NCBI GenBank assembly: GCA_944358565.1
Contig: CALVRK010000006.1
Coordinates: 1 to 21,995, forward strand
DNA: 21,995 bases
Source of the DNA: an uncultured Bacilli bacterium
Lineage (GTDB): Bacteria > Bacillota_I > Bacilli_A > RF39 > UBA660
Direction of reading: 5' to 3'
Shown: piece by piece, positions 20,120-21,995 of the stretch
Numbering within the stretch: the stretch's first letter is position 1
Layout: each line of letters starts with the position of its first letter
Translations under genes and position numbers: made by a program
Notes under the pieces: model-generated
Seen by the model: only the letters and a program-made list of their open reading frames with translations
Told to the model about the DNA's origin: nothing
The model's database searches: none

Positions 20120-21995
20120 ATGCATAGAAGTAAAAGAAAAAGAAATATAATAATATTTAGTTTAGTAGGCGTATTACTATGTATGGTAGCTGGATATGCG
20201 GCCTTTCAAACAAGATTAGAAATAAAAGGAACATCAAAAGTAACAAGTAACTGGAATATATTAATAACAAATGTTACAAATGGAACACCAACAGGATCAG
20301 CCGAAAATGCCGTAAAACCATCATGGAAAAATACATCCGCCTCAATGGAAGCCAACTTGTATGATAAAGGTGATGCCATGGAATATGATGTCACTATCGA
20401 AAACCAAGGAACCATAGATGCGAAACTAAATGATATATTAACCAATTTAGAAAATAGTAATAGTGAAGCTGTATTAATTACATTTTCTGGATATACCAAA
20501 GGAGAAATATTAAAAGCTGGAGAAAGTAAATTAATTCATGTCAAAATAGAATATAACCCAGAATATGAAGGTGGAGAAACATCAAGTGAAGTAACCATAG
20601 ATTTTGATTATGGACAAAATAATAATGAAGAAAATAATCCAGATGATCAATACTTATTGACTTATGATTATAGTACTAATGGAGGACAATCAGTAGAATT
20701 AGATAAGGAATATATGCTAAGTGGAAGTAATGTAAACTTAGATAATACCGCAACAAAAGAAGGCTGGACATTTGTTGGATGGAATACTGATAAAGATGCC
20801 CAAATAGGATTAAAAGAATATCAAATGCCAACAAGTAATACAACATTATATGCAATATACTCAAAAGATTTAAAAGTAACTTATGAAAAAGAAGATACTG
20901 TAGAAAGTATAGGAAAAGAAGAAGATGCCTGTACAATCTATAACAATGAAACATCATGTGAAGTAACATTACCAGAAATAAATGTAAATGATGAAAGTGC
21001 AACAATAGGCTGGTATGAAAACAATAATAAAGTAGGAAATCCAGGAGATAAATATACACTCAAAAATAATATAACATTAAAAGCTAAAGCAGAGTTTGAA
21101 CCAATAATACAAATGTGGTATTCTAGTTCTTCAAGTGATTTCCATGCAGAAGAATATAGAACCAATATCATAACAGCCACCTTCTTAGATAATAAAGATG
21201 TACCAAGTAACGCTGTAGCAAGTTGGGATGTATCAGCTAATGATAATGGAAGTGTTATGGCCTGGGTAGTAGCTGATGAAAGTGATTCTACAAAATACCA
21301 TTTATATATCGGTGGAGATGGAGGAGTAATTGCTAATGAATATTCAGACCATTTATTTTCAAACTTTACAAATCTACAACAAATAACATTTGGAGAAAAC
21401 TTTGATACAAGTAATGTAACAACTATGCAATCTATGTTCTATAATTGTAGAAGTTTAACCACCTTAGATGTAAGTAAATGGAATACAAGTAATGTAACAA
21501 CTATGCAATCTATGTTCTATAATTGTAGAAGTTTAACCACCTTAGATGTAAGTAAATGGAATACAAGTAATGTAATATTTATGGATTCTATGTTCTCTAG
21601 TTGTAGCAGCCTCACCACCTTAGATGTAAGTAAATGGAATACAAGTAATGTAATATTTATGGATTCTATGTTCAGTGATTGTAGCAGCCTCACCACCTTA
21701 GATGTAAGTGACTGGGATACAAGCAGTGTAACAAAGATGAGTTCTATGTTCTATAATTGTAGAAGTTTAACCACCTTAGATGTAAGTGACTGGGATACAA
21801 GCAGTGTAACAAGTATGAGTTCTATGTTCTATAATTGTAGAAGTTTAACCACCTTAGATGTAAGTGACTGGGATACAAGTAAGGTAACAACTATGCAATC
21901 TATGTTCTCTAGTTGTAGCAGTTTAACCACCTTAGATGTAAGTAAATGGAATACAAGCAGTGTAACAAGTATGAGTTCTATGTTCTATAATTGTA
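20120..21995 (+). CDS. Large BspA/DUF285 repeat surface protein (partial)
   Basis: An open frame of at least 625 codons runs off the right edge. ATG 20120 has GAGGTG 6 nt upstream. Residues 10-29 form a signal/membrane segment, followed by a beta domain (about 40-165) with NQGTIDAKL and GESKLIHVKIEYNPEYEGG. Residues 179-250 are an InlB B-repeat/Flg_new-like module (WTFVGWNTDKDAQ, TTLYAIYSK). A linker of the same kind follows to about 340, then a DUF285/BspA leucine-rich repeat region from residue 436 with units such as MFYNCRSLTTLDVSKWNTSN. Such proteins are exported adhesins or surface displays. The lack of a lipobox (VLLC) suggests the N-terminal helix is a secretion or anchor signal. The C-terminus and wall anchor are outside the window. 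Confidence 0.93.
   Translation, partial: MHRSKRKRNIIIFSLVGVLLCMVAGYAAFQTRLEIKGTSKVTSNWNILITNVTNGTPTGSAENAVKPSWKNTSASMEANLYDKGDAMEYDVTIENQGTIDAKLNDILTNLENSNSEAVLITFSGYTKGEILKAGESKLIHVKIEYNPEYEGGETSSEVTIDFDYGQNNNEENNPDDQYLLTYDYSTNGGQSVELDKEYMLSGSNVNLDNTATKEGWTFVGWNTDKDAQIGLKEYQMPTSNTTLYAIYSKDLKVTYEKEDTVESIGKEEDACTIYNNETSCEVTLPEINVNDESATIGWYENNNKVGNPGDKYTLKNNITLKAKAEFEPIIQMWYSSSSSDFHAEEYRTNIITATFLDNKDVPSNAVASWDVSANDNGSVMAWVVADESDSTKYHLYIGGDGGVIANEYSDHLFSNFTNLQQITFGENFDTSNVTTMQSMFYNCRSLTTLDVSKWNTSNVTTMQSMFYNCRSLTTLDVSKWNTSNVIFMDSMFSSCSSLTTLDVSKWNTSNVIFMDSMFSDCSSLTTLDVSDWDTSSVTKMSSMFYNCRSLTTLDVSDWDTSSVTSMSSMFYNCRSLTTLDVSDWDTSKVTTMQSMFSSCSSLTTLDVSKWNTSSVTSMSSMFYNC
21425..21995 (+). repeat. Tandem 78-bp BspA coding repeats (7 full copies plus a partial)
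   Basis: Units start at 21425, 21503, 21581, 21659, 21737, 21815, 21893 and (partial) 21971, each exactly 78 bp (26 residues). They are nearly identical at the DNA level and are built from a few interchangeable blocks: TATAATTGTAGAAGT or TCTAGTTGTAGCAGC, AAATGGAATACAAGT or GACTGGGATACAAGC. The array continues beyond the window. Confidence 0.95.

Noticed and set aside
20130..20185. Lipoprotein signal at VLLC of the surface protein
   Set aside because: The residue before Cys is Leu, not Gly/Ala/Ser, and Cys lies in the middle of the hydrophobic helix, so a lipobox is not supported.
20206..21180. Minus-strand frames (20206-20499, 20676-21059, 20938-21180) opposite the surface protein
   Set aside because: Low-complexity antisense of a continuous plus-strand frame that runs from 20120 to the window edge.
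21425..21995. CRISPR array or minisatellite
   Set aside because: The 78-bp units are coding, in frame and match BspA/DUF285 repeats; there are no spacers.

Overview
The window is an AT-rich chromosomal segment of a walled, low-GC Bacillota. The standard bacterial code fits, because TGA acts as a stop after the 10069 and 10636 genes and tryptophan is TGG. Peptidoglycan genes (MurF, Ddl, an FtsW-type polymerase), a DivIVA C-terminus, a SigK-like sigma factor, a YjcZ-like miniprotein, com genes and a DUF285/BspA-type surface protein suggest an uncultured gut Bacilli lineage (RF39-like or a neighbour). That placement is inference; no rRNA or other taxonomic marker is present.

Layout. 1-114 is the end of a DivIVA-like gene. 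115-329 is an isoleucine T-box leader, followed by an operon of alpha/beta hydrolase, membrane-anchored MurF, Ddl and IleRS (378-6669) that ends in a strong terminator. 6783-7475 encodes a SigK-like sigma factor behind a palindrome. It converges on a tail-anchored acidic protein (7489-8079, minus). A divergent control region with two perfect tandem promoters and an 11-bp inverted repeat then drives a PadR regulator and a HAAS/DUF1700 membrane protein (8230-10012). Next come an unrecognised 169-aa protein, an NrtR-type regulator with a degenerate Nudix box and an 18-bp operator, and a pilin-like protein translationally coupled to it (10069-11717). On the minus strand lie def and an arylsulfotransferase-like secreted protein that lacks the usual catalytic residues (11746-14035), and a YjcZ-like miniprotein with a sigma-E/K-like promoter (14186-14347). 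On the plus strand follow an FtsW-family gene, comEA, comEC and a DUF1016 nuclease-like gene (14491-19315).

19386-19718 is a decayed, divergent copy of a comEC 3' end with its own terminator, lying just beyond the DUF1016 gene. This looks like the scar of an insertion or 3'-end replacement. The window ends with a small XRE-type regulator (minus) divergent from a large surface protein (20120 to beyond the window) that carries at least seven near-identical 78-bp BspA repeats.

How the genes work together. The first operon joins the last soluble steps of cell-wall precursor synthesis to isoleucyl-tRNA charging under one T-box. The middle is made of small self-regulated units (PadR-HAAS, NrtR-pilin) with clear operators. 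The third part carries wall polymerisation, competence DNA uptake and an accessory islet. Five perfect TTGACA-N17-TATAAT promoters make regulation unusually readable here.
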